A stretch of DNA of 64,000 bases from Lachancea mirantina. Lineage: Eukaryota > Ascomycota > Saccharomycetes > Saccharomycetales > Saccharomycetaceae. Where the stretch lies: assembly GCA_900074745.1 (NCBI GenBank), contig LT598468.1:930001-994000 (forward strand). The letters run 5' to 3'. The position numbers and the translations under genes were made by a program. Each line of letters opens with the position of its first letter. The stretch's first letter is position 1. Shown in pieces: positions 41,528 to 49,749 of the stretch. Under the pieces are notes generated by a model. It ran no database searches. It was given only the letters and a program-made list of their open reading frames with translations, and was not told the DNA's origin.

Positions 41528-43633
41528 CTATTTCCCTGTAAACATGGAATTGGAAATTAACGCCTCAAAAGATGTGGACGGAACATTGAGCGGAAAGTCG
41601 TGTCCATTTTCATTGCCAGTTGGCGAACACACTGGAGACAAGACGGTAAAATTTGCATTGTCATCTTCGAGAAAAATGGAGGCATTGAACTTGTCCTGGG
41701 CCAGGGGACCTTCCATCGCGGTTGCGGCTGTCTCCGTGGTTAAGTTCGAGTCCATTGTGGTAGAAGTGGCAGTGGTATTGTCCGTATTGTCTCTGGCAAA
41801 CAGCTGAGAATTTTCGCTCGCACTGAAAACCGGGGTCGTTCCCACCGTGTTCAAAAACATGCGCTCCAAGTCGTCTGGTTCCGGCGCAACAGAGTTGACC
41901 CTGTTACGAGACGACGAGTACCGAGGCGCCATCGCCTGAGTCCCAAAGTCCGTACCTTGAGGCTTAACCAGCGAGGAAGGGTCTCCCGTCAAAAAGTCTA
42001 GCATGTTATCATTGTTTAAGATAGTGTTTGGAGCGGGTGCCAGATTCTCATTGTTGGCGAGCAATGAGATATCGTCAAATGGCACCACGTTTGCAGGCAG
42101 AGCCCAGGGTTCAGCGGCGGGTGGTGAAATGACCGACTGCGTTGGATCCTGAGGCATACCCATTGAGTAAAGGCTGGTATCTCGTGCATTCAGAGCATGA
42201 GGAGCCACGCTTTCGCTGAGATCGACCGAGAAGCCAAAGTCGGAAGGAAGTCCCGCCCCCGTGGCAGCAGTCAAGTTGTCAGCAAACATGTTATGTTTGA
42301 AGTCAATCTTAGGCGACATTAAAGGCGACACGATTGAATTGCGATTAGTCGGAATACGTGAACTGTTGCCCAAACCTTGCTCCAGAGGTAGAGACGCCAA
42401 ACCCTTTGAAATGGTAGCCGGATCGCCGTGGATACTTCTGCGGTGAGAGAGGCTGTTTCTGGGCTTTTGAACTTTGCCCACGTTACCGGAATTTCCGTTA
42501 AGCGAGTTCAACATGCTATTAGCGAGAGCAATGCTACCGTTTCTAGATTTAGAAATGGACCCGCGGAAAGTTCTGAGTGGATCCGCATTTAGATCGGCCG
42601 CCGCTGGGGACGCAGACTCCGAGTGGCCCGAATAGTCCGAACGTTCTTCTGGTGAGTTCATTTGCGGAGTAGAAGGATAGCTCACCTCGCTGTGGAGTGC
42701 GTCCTGAATGGAAGAATTGGAACATATGCTAGTTTGCGAAGCACGGCGAATACGCCCAGTCATAACGGAACTACGACGCTTTCGAGCCTCGACGCGTTGC
42801 ATACATTTACCCTCGGCATTTTTGGCCTCTTTCTGTTTCCGCTTCTGCTCTTTGGACTTGTTTGGATCGATGAAATATTCCGGAAGAAGTACCACGTTTT
42901 CGGTAGGTTCGTACGAAAGGGTACCCTCTTTTAAAAATGCGGGATCGTCGAAACAGGAGTAAGAAAACCCCATTGCCTTCAGACCTTCTACTTTCTTGCG
43001 GCATGCATTCATGATATCGCGGTTTTTCTTGATGAATTCGGAACACAGCTGGCTGTATTCGCGAATCGTGAGCCCCGTGATAACTTTGAAAACACGGTGG
43101 AAATGCCATGGAGTGATGGAGACCAAATAGCCAAGTTCTCGGAACCCGATGACACCGCCTCGCCTGAGCGCAAGAGTGGTAGATTCTGCCGGAGACAGTT
43201 TTTCTGGGTCTTGGTCGTCGTCGCTGTCACCCGGTACGGGGTCCTGCATCTCGACGTTGACGGCGCGGTTCACGGTCGCGTACGCGATGTACGCGCACGC
43301 AAGCTCGACGCGCTTCACGTTTTCGAAGTCGAGTTCTGTGATGAGCCGGTTCTTGTAGTAGACGTGTCCGTCCTGCGGAAACGACTTGGCCGAGTCCGGA
43401 ATCGACGCGTTGAGTTGCTGGAGCTCGTCACTGATATTGGTGGGCAGAAAGTAGAGCTTGGACTTATTTTTGCGCATCGAAGTGCCCGTGAACGCGATGT
43501 AGCGTTCGCGCAACTCGGCATAGTCCTGGGGCGGCACCTGGTAGCACAGTTGCGGCTTGAACGAGATGGCTTCGTTGACGTTGGAGAGAACGAAGTTTGT
43601 GAGGTCGATGGCAACCTCTTTGATGGTGATCAT
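41528..43633 (-). CDS. Putative regulator with an AraC/Ada-type helix-turn-helix
   Basis: 701 residues from ATG 43633. Residues about 160-205 read GFRELGYLVSITPWHFHRVF, then KVITGLTIREYSQLCSEF, the second helix-turn-helix of bacterial AraC/Ada proteins (usual pattern: S..HFHR.FK..TG.T...Y). No Ada zinc-cysteine cluster or methyltransferase domain is visible. The first 130 residues are helical and unassigned. The long Ser/Asn/Pro-rich remainder looks like a disordered activation region, with a basic patch near residues 265-300 (KSKEQKRKQKEAKNAEGK, ARKRRSS). I know of no S. cerevisiae counterpart. I read it as a transcription regulator; ligand and targets are unknown. Confidence 0.75.
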   Translation of the reverse strand: MITIKEVAIDLTNFVLSNVNEAISFKPQLCYQVPPQDYAELRERYIAFTGTSMRKNKSKLYFLPTNISDELQQLNASIPDSAKSFPQDGHVYYKNRLITELDFENVKRVELACAYIAYATVNRAVNVEMQDPVPGDSDDDQDPEKLSPAESTTLALRRGGVIGFRELGYLVSITPWHFHRVFKVITGLTIREYSQLCSEFIKKNRDIMNACRKKVEGLKAMGFSYSCFDDPAFLKEGTLSYEPTENVVLLPEYFIDPNKSKEQKRKQKEAKNAEGKCMQRVEARKRRSSVMTGRIRRASQTSICSNSSIQDALHSEVSYPSTPQMNSPEERSDYSGHSESASPAAADLNADPLRTFRGSISKSRNGSIALANSMLNSLNGNSGNVGKVQKPRNSLSHRRSIHGDPATISKGLASLPLEQGLGNSSRIPTNRNSIVSPLMSPKIDFKHNMFADNLTAATGAGLPSDFGFSVDLSESVAPHALNARDTSLYSMGMPQDPTQSVISPPAAEPWALPANVVPFDDISLLANNENLAPAPNTILNNDNMLDFLTGDPSSLVKPQGTDFGTQAMAPRYSSSRNRVNSVAPEPDDLERMFLNTVGTTPVFSASENSQLFARDNTDNTTATSTTMDSNLTTETAATAMEGPLAQDKFNASIFLEDDNANFTVLSPVCSPTGNENGHDFPLNVPSTSFEALISNSMFTGK

Positions 43634-44557
43634 GCTAGCGACGCTACTGCGACGCTACTGCGACGTTTATACGACACAGACACCCACACGGACACCCGCT
43701 GAGACGCCGAGAAAAATAAGCACCCGGCCCGTCAAAGGGTTGCGTCGGAATTCCAACGAGGGTGGGGAATCGCTGGTTGAGCGTTACCTGCCACGGAATT
43801 CTCGGTAGCGTACTCACGTGCGTATGGTATACAGCACTACTATTAACTGGATACCTGACTCAGTTACAGTTTAGACGCGTGCTGGGCTTTCTTTGGAAAA
43901 GAGAGTCGCCACGCTAAATAAACGAAAATTTGGTTTGGAGCTGTAGATGAGTAGAGGTGTCCTTTCAGAATTACACACTACCAGCGATCAAAGGATTTTT
44001 TTTCCTTTAGTACGTCACACTACGTTGGGCTCCTCCCCTTTTCCTTTTCCTATATATACTGATTTTCCATTTGGTGCCATTAGTTAAAAATCCCCCACTT
44101 GCATACTACGGCTTGTTGCAGGGCCAGGTGGCGTCACCCATCGTCTTAAGGCGGCATTTATGTGCGCAGACCTAGACAGGCGCGTGCGGAGGTAACAAAC
44201 AGGAGCACTGTGTACGGTTCCCGGAAGAAACGCCCGGGCGCACTGTGTACGGCTTGCCGCCAAAACCCCACAAAAGTGGAGACCGCCTGTGTCTGGGTGC
44301 TCGGGCGGGCATGCGAGTGGGCTGTGTGACGAAGGCCAGATGGACAGGAAGGGGTGGGTGACGTTAGGGTTCTGGGATGAGCCAAGAATGACGCTGACAG
44401 TGGGGGAATCGCGGGCGGCGATCGCGGGCGGTGATCGGGGGTGACGCTGTCCGCGGCTTGCCGCCGCCATGCTGGCTGGCTGACTCAGACGGTGCTGGGT
44501 CGGGAGTATTACTTAATTCCGACCGCGCAGGCACATCAGGCAAGGGCATGGCGCAGA

Positions 44558-44584
44558 AGACCGTGCCGCACCACGGCACGGTCT
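44558..44584. repeat. Perfect 11-base inverted repeat
   Basis: AGACCGTGCCG and CGGCACGGTCT are exact reverse complements separated by CACCA. Confidence 0.9.
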
Positions 44585-44796
44585 CAGGTGCCGTAGTCGG
44601 GAGCGCTCAGACGAGCCCGCAGACAGCTGCTGCATTGAAGCACAGACTCGGCCGCGTCCGTCGCTGCTGCTTCTAGACCGCGCGGCGGCGGCGGCGTCTT
44701 GGGCCTGGGGCTCGATCGCCATGGCGACCAACGTTTTGCTGTTACGTAAGATTGCTGTTGGAAAGGCCCGTTGCGTACGTAGTGGTAACCCTTGGC

Positions 44797-44877
44797 GGGT
44801 GTGGGGGTGTGGGGGTGTAAGGGTGCTTGGCAACATCGCATGTTGGGGTGTTGGGGTGTTGGGGTGTTGGGGTGTAG
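44797..44877 (+). repeat. TG-rich tandem repeats, telomere-like
   Basis: Two blocks of an 8-base unit: about two and a half copies of GGTGTGGG (44797-44825), then four exact copies of TGTTGGGG (44841-44872) followed by TGTAG. The sequence resembles irregular yeast telomeric TG repeats but is internal. Confidence 0.8.
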
Positions 44878-45091
44878 ACGACCTTCAGATCGGCAGGGAT
44901 TGAGTCGGCTGGCATCTGCTGAAGGAACGGACATATCTGGAGATACGGTGGCTGAAATGTGCTTGCGTTACTTGCATCAGTAAAGGCGCCAGGCCACTTT
45001 CCGGGACGGTTTTCATTTCTGACACATTTGACGCATGCCACTTATCTGGGAGGTGTCTGTTCCTGTCACCGGGACCCGGCGGTAGACCTGT

Positions 45092-45099
45092 TCACTCGT
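45092..45099. repeat. Left target-site duplication of the hAT element
   Basis: TCACTCGT, repeated exactly at 48034-48041; eight bases is the hAT-family length. Confidence 0.95.
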
Positions 45100-45117
45100 C
45101 AGGACTGGGGACGGGTA
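45100..45117 (+). repeat. Left terminal inverted repeat of the hAT element
   Basis: Eighteen bases, CAGGACTGGGGACGGGTA, exact complement of the right end. The next bases repeat ACGGGTA-like words, probable sub-terminal transposase sites. Confidence 0.95.
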
Positions 45118-45234
45118 CGGGTAGCCGCGGGTAGAATTCGTTTTGATCATGATCAAGATCTCTCACTTTCAATTTCACCAACAACTCCGAGGACCGACGC
45201 GAACACTCTGATCTTATAAACCTTCTAAACGTAC

Positions 45235-47933
45235 TTGGCACGTCACCAGCGGACCAGCAGACGGAAGAATGAGCTTTGGTTCCGGATACCACGAAACACT
45301 GCATGGAGATACGGAGCAGTGCTCTTCGATAGTGGAGCCCCTTTCACCAGGGCCAATTCAGGAGATGATGAAGAGGAAAACTCGGTCAGCGACGACTTGT
45401 TGAATATGCATCTCGATGAGAACCACAGGGATACCGTCGAATTGGAGGAACAAACAAGTGGTGCTTCTTCTGAAGAGAGTTCGGATTCTCCGTCAAATGA
45501 GACCTTGCACCAGCAGCACCAACAATTCAATTTTAGGAGGCCTTCATCTTCTACTTTACGGAAAATCAGCGGCTGCCGAGCAGAAAACTTGAGGTATGAC
45601 CGTGCGCATCACGACTCGACTTTACAACCCGCGCATTTTTATCATCATTCCATATCTGAGCCGTCTGACAGTGACGGTAGTTGTCAATCAATCGACGAAG
45701 ATTCTCAAGATGCCCTACAACGGAAAACGAAGCAAGTCGAAGCCATCTTCACAAACCGATATGCTATTGATTTCGATGAATATTCTATGAATCCATGCAA
45801 AATACCAAACGAAAACTACGAATCAAGTCAAACGCTTTCCGACGAGGTAATTGCCAAGAAATTTAAGAACTGGCTGTCGGCATCTCCATCCAGAATCTGG
45901 TTCACGAAGCATAGCGGGAACGAACCTTTTGCGCGGTGCAGATATGATCATTGCCGTAAAGTATTCAGCTTCAGCACAAATCTCACTTCTTCTAATTTGG
46001 TGAAGCACCTCAAAACAAATCATAGCTCCGATTATGACAAGTTTTACTCAAAAATACATCCCACGCGAAACGAACTTGCAAGCATGAAGAGCGTAATTTC
46101 TGAAGCTCAAAAGCCCTTTCAATTATGCGCTAGCCTTATTGACTTTTACAAAAGAAATTCGACGATGATCAAGGAACTGAATTTTTCTGTTGACAATTTG
46201 CTACCGTTCAGTTTAGTGGAGTCCCAGTCCTTTCGTGAATTGATTGCTGTTGCTCTCGGCAGAAGCAGCGACCAATTCTTTTTTTCTCGCAAGACACTGG
46301 TGAAATAAATTACGAACTATCACGACAAATTCGAGAAGCAGCTGAGGTTCACCTTGAAAAGGACTTCAAAAATCAATATCCTGCTGGATATTGGACCTCT
46401 GCCGTCAGTAAGAGCTATCTCGCCATTTTAGTATCATTTTGTCCAAACTTGGACCGTCTCGATCAAAACTCCCAAAGAAAGGACGTCATATGCCGAGGGT
46501 TTCCTAATACCCACATCATCGGTTTTCATGATGTGAGCGCTTCCCGCCACACAGGAGAATATTTGGGTCAGGTTTTAGGTGATACACTGGATGGCTACTC
46601 ACTCAAAGATAAAGTCGCGAATGTCACGATAGACAATGCTACATACAACCTTGCAATGCTTGACAAAATCGAGCCCGAGCTAATTGGAGATGGAGTTAAT
46701 GAAGAAGGAGGAATCATAAGAATTCGTTGCTTGAACCATGTGCTCAACATAATTTTTAAACACGTTGTTGAAAAGTTTGAGAAACAAAATGTGGAGCTCC
46801 TTCAAAGGATTGAGGAACTGACTTCTAAGATCAAATACAACGTTTTTCTGGGTGATTACTTCAAAAGTTACGCTGGGAAAGCAATTCCGAAACATAATGA
46901 AACGCGGTTTGTGTCCCGCCATAAGCAATTGTCGTCCTTTTTGAATCTCACAAACTCTCTCAGGCAGTTCTACTTTAAGAATTACACCTATAGAAAGTTT
47001 CAGCTCAAAAAAGAGGACAGCAGACTTTTCCTTTATGAACCAGCAGAGATATATCCTTTAAAGCTGTTTCTAAGACTCGCTAATGTGTTTTCCGACCTAA
47101 CAACGGATATGCAAGATGACGCGCTGAACAATCTCCCCAATGGCATACAGTTTTACACCTTGCTTCACAAGTACTTTGAAGCATGCTCTCCAATTCCAAG
47201 CGGTGACGTTTCCGACGAAAATCTGACAATTGCAGGTATTCAGCTCAAGCACCTTGAGGCGGTGGAGGAAGCGCAAAGATCACATATTTTGTCAACGATT
47301 ATCGAGTCAAGGTCGCTTTTCGAAAAGTACTATAATCTTGCCAGTGCACAGATAGGATACTGGGTAGCTCACATATTGAGACCAGACATGAAGGCCCAAT
47401 CAATATCCAAAATTCTTGACACGGAGGCAGAGAAGCTTATAATCAGCAAAGCATCAAACTATGTCAATTACTATTTTGGTCAACATAACTTGAACATCCC
47501 GACAGATCTCGCAGACATCGACGCAAGAACTTCATATCCGAGGAAAGAAAGGAGGCCCAAGAAAAAGTACACCACCTGAGCGCCGGACACTACTTGAATG
47601 GGAGACCTACAATCAAGAACCGCTCGATTCTCGATTCGATTTTATCCACTATTGGATGGCTAACAGAGAAAAGCTTCCACGACCGTCTTCTTTGGCGTTA
47701 TCCTTCTACTATACCAAATTATCCACGGCTGACGTAGAACGATGTTTTTCCATCAGTAAGAGAGCTATCGAAGGGCGATTTTCGCCATCCAGCGCGAATC
47801 TTAAGCGAACAATGGGCTTGAGAAACCCAAGCGTATCACGTCGATCGAAGAGGCCAGCTGGGCGGAAGACGACGTGTCTGATGTCTCTCTTGATGAAGAC
47901 AGTTTCAGTGATCAAGATTCTTGCAGTGAGTGA
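45235..47933 (+). pseudogene. hAT transposase, frame-broken
   Basis: At least three frame changes separate readable parts. Part one (to 46308) has a BED finger (ARCRYDHCRKVFSFSTNL, KHLKTNH). Part two continues from about 46285 to 47579 in another frame and holds GEINYELSRQIREAAEVHLE, NVTIDNATYNLAML (second catalytic Asp), IRCLNHVLNIIFKHV and HNETRFVSRHKQL. Part three returns to the first frame with WETYNQEPLDSRFDFIHYW and the catalytic Glu region STADVERCFSISKRA. A final acidic tail in a third frame ends at 47933. The first break coincides with a run of seven T at about 46277-46283, a likely slippage site. No clear start codon fits the first frame, and the first catalytic Asp motif is not readable. 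No GTATGT/TACTAAC pair that would explain the breaks as introns was seen. Confidence 0.85.
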
Positions 47934-48015
47934 GCACACTCCATTGGCAATTTATAGTGTAGTACAACTTAACTGCCCAGCTTTTGCTTGCACAGCGACA
48001 GAGACTGGACACGTC

Positions 48016-48033
48016 TACCCGTCCCCAGTCCTG
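48016..48033 (-). repeat. Right terminal inverted repeat of the hAT element
   Basis: TACCCGTCCCCAGTCCTG, exact reverse complement of the left end; followed by the second copy of the target duplication. Confidence 0.95.
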
Positions 48034-48041
48034 TCACTCGT
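48034..48041. repeat. Right target-site duplication of the hAT element
   Basis: TCACTCGT, identical to 45092-45099. Confidence 0.95.
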
Positions 48042-48155
48042 AGTTTTCACCAAGTCGCTTTCAACGAGCAACCGGACTCAACCTATAAGAATCTTGCGGA
48101 AACGTGCCCAGCGCTCTAGAACGCACGAGGGGAACAGGAACTTACCTCTGCATCG

Positions 48156-48836
48156 ATGTTCGAAAGCGATCAAGAACCCTTGTGTGGTGGAGAACCAAAC
48201 GCCGGGAAGGACTACAACTTGCCCCGGGACGTGTACAGGAGCTATTGGAGCTACTGGCTCACGAAACACAAGATTACCGCCGTGATAGGCATGTTAGGGG
48301 TATCTGCCACAACAGCGGTGTGTTACGGTTGCAGGAAACAGGAGGATGCGGCGGTCATTTACGCCGCGGTGTCGCTTTTTGGTACTTTTCTCTTGGTGTG
48401 CTTTATGCTCGCAAGTTATGCCTGCGAATCGGTAGCTTTGAAGACCCCGGAGAAAATGATCTTCCTAGTAGAGATAGGCAAGGCCGGGCCGGGCCTCGAC
48501 ATAAAGGTCTGGGATGCTGTTGCCGCCAGCGTCAACGGCACGTTTTTCGAGCAGGGAATCTTCAGCAGTCCGGACTATTTTTACGACGGGCAGGCTTGCT
48601 ACCAGCGATTTAAAAGAGACTTTTTGACAAACGACGCCAGCCCGGCGAAACCTAGCAATGCCCCAGAATGCGGGGCCACCGGCGGACCCGCCGGTGGCCC
48701 CACTCTGCGTGACGCATCCTCGGCAGATAACACCGAGCTGCAAGGTCTCATCGACACAGTTGTCGAACAGCACTGCGCCAAGGTGACGCAGTGCTGGGAA
48801 CAGGCCTTGGCACAAGTACCGCCAAGACAATCGTAA
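48156..48836 (+). CDS. DUP240-like membrane protein
   Basis: 226 residues from ATG 48156. It shows the DUP-domain layout: LPRDVYRSYWSYWLTKHKI (compare LPKDIFRSYLSYWI in S. cerevisiae DUP240 proteins), two closely spaced membrane spans (about residues 41-60 and 68-90), then KVWDAVAASVNGTFFEQG and SPDYFYDGQACYQRF (compare EW...N.YLFNHG...PYYFY...DCYRYF). A Gly/Pro/Ala-rich variable C-terminus follows. DUP240 proteins such as Mst27, Mst28 and Uip3 are membrane proteins linked to COPI/COPII traffic and lie in fast-evolving clusters. The gene is GC-rich like its surroundings, stands alone here, and has the hAT element just upstream. Confidence 0.8.
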   Translation: MFESDQEPLCGGEPNAGKDYNLPRDVYRSYWSYWLTKHKITAVIGMLGVSATTAVCYGCRKQEDAAVIYAAVSLFGTFLLVCFMLASYACESVALKTPEKMIFLVEIGKAGPGLDIKVWDAVAASVNGTFFEQGIFSSPDYFYDGQACYQRFKRDFLTNDASPAKPSNAPECGATGGPAGGPTLRDASSADNTELQGLIDTVVEQHCAKVTQCWEQALAQVPPRQS

Positions 48837-48904
48837 GGAATCGAAATATCACAGGCCAATGCACCTTCGCAGGAATAAATAGCACAGCGCTACGCTACCC
48901 CACA

Positions 48905-48956
48905 GATCCCAACCCACACATCTCAACCCACACCCCAACTCACATCCGGACACCCG
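48905..48956 (-). repeat. CA-rich tract (TG-rich on the minus strand), telomere-like
   Basis: Irregular CCCAACCCACACATCTC-type sequence. On the minus strand it reads TTGGGGTGTGGGTTG-like words, related to the unit at 44841-44872 but in opposite orientation. Confidence 0.55.
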
Positions 48957-48980
48957 GCCTACTCTCTCCCATAGAGTTGC

Positions 48981-49023
48981 TTCACGCCGGCCCACGCCGG
49001 CCCACGCCCGCCTACGCCCGCCC
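48981..49023. repeat. Four imperfect 10-base tandem repeats
   Basis: Units TTCACGCCGG, CCCACGCCGG, CCCACGCCCG and CCTACGCCCG in a row, then CCC. Confidence 0.85.
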
Positions 49024-49058
49024 CATGTGGATCGAGGCAGAATGCCTCGTTCCACATG
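49024..49058. repeat. 35-base near-perfect palindrome
   Basis: CATGTGGA and CGAGGCA pair with TGCCTCG and TCCACATG around a GAA loop, with a single T-T mismatch. That gives 15 base pairs of stem. Confidence 0.9.
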
Positions 49059-49483
49059 ACAGGCATTCCCGCCAGCACCCCGACACCCCCAATCCACCCT
49101 TGCATTCCCGCCCCGAAAGCCCCCCAGAAAGCGCCCTACCCGCAACGGCCACGCGTCATTCCCACACGCGCCGCGGCTGATGTCACCGACCGAGATCCGC
49201 GTCATACCGCCTGCGTTGGCGCAGCAACGTAGGCCAAACGGCGGGCCGTCGCTACGCGCAGCCGTCTGGGCCGTCTAGGGCCCGCCGCCTAGATCGCACA
49301 GCGACGATCCCCGCTATGGCCCGATGCAGCGCCCCACGTTGGGCTGGGCCTACGTAGCGCCCCCGGGCCGACACAGGCGGCGTTCCGGACGCCGTCGTCA
49401 TGCGTGCCTGCGGTCGCCGCACCGTTCTTCCGGCGTCGGGCGGCGTCTGCGCCGAATCCTGCACTAACGCCGACGCTACGCAG

Positions 49484-49515
49484 CAATGCTGCGCATTGCT
49501 GCGCATTGCTGCGCA
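49484..49515. repeat. 10-base GCGCATTGCT tandem repeat
   Basis: Two exact units (49491-49510) with partial copies on both sides. Confidence 0.85.
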
Positions 49516-49749
49516 GAGCGGGCCTGGGATTCCTTGCTTCCCGCGGAAAACGTTGGCGTCGGCACGCCCCTTTATGCAGGAGCTGCAGCACGGAAGGCGC
49601 TCGACGCGAAGCCCGCAGGCACCAGTGCGTATTCGCTAGGAGCTTGTATATATTCGGCGGAGGCATAGAACAATTTTTCCGGGCTTAGGACGGGCCCCGG
49701 GCCCGCGAACTACGCACTCTTAGAGAGGCTCTAGAGGACGGAAAAACTA

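Larger units (their letters stand above)
43634..45091. other. GC-rich gene-free flank of the accessory island
   Basis: After an AT-rich promoter-like part (to about 44090) the composition turns strongly GC-rich. Present: a repeated GCACTGTGTACGG (about 44203 and 44238), imperfect 13-base tandem copies of ATCGCGGGCGGYG (44408-44442), a perfect 11-base inverted repeat (44558-44584) and TG-rich tracts (44797-44877). Several frames are open on the minus strand only because the sequence is GC-rich and repetitive; none has family features. Confidence 0.5.
45100..48033 (+). mobile_element. hAT-family DNA transposon, 2,934 bp, Roamer/Rover-like
   Basis: The ends are perfect 18-base inverted repeats, CAGGACTGGGGACGGGTA at 45100-45117 and its complement at 48016-48033, beginning with CAG as in many hAT elements. 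They are flanked by an exact 8-base duplication TCACTCGT. Inside is a transposase with a BED-type zinc finger, a DDE-like core and the hAT C-terminal dimerisation domain, spread over several frames. The intact ends and target duplication point to a fairly recent insertion. The element is much less GC-rich than the DNA on both sides, and it ends 122 bases upstream of the DUP240-like ATG. hAT elements are known in Lachancea and relatives; the exact subfamily is my guess. Confidence 0.95.
48837..49749. other. Very GC-rich spacer with short repeats upstream of the Myb gene
   Basis: Contains a CA-rich tract (48905-48956), four 10-base units (48981-49023), a long palindrome (49024-49058) and 10-base GCGCATTGCT repeats (49484-49515). 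Open frames here are by-products of base composition. The right part must hold the Myb gene promoter; TATATATTCGG at about 49646 is the only TATA-like site. Confidence 0.5.

Noticed and set aside
43097-43702. 201-codon plus-strand frame opposite the AraC-type regulator.
   Set aside because: Antisense shadow of a well-supported gene in GC-rich sequence.
44084-44934. Several 70-130 codon minus-strand frames in the GC-rich left flank.
   Set aside because: Pro/Arg-rich translations of tandem repeats and GC-rich DNA without any domain.
45141-45160. 14-base palindrome TTGATCATGATCAA inside the hAT element, with a related word near 6187-6202.
   Set aside because: The shared sequence is short and self-complementary, so it is likely chance rather than a dispersed repeat.
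48156-48613. Alternative frame across the DUP240-like gene and hAT end (about 48104-48613).
   Set aside because: It has no membrane spans or DUP motifs; the 48156 frame carries the family landmarks.
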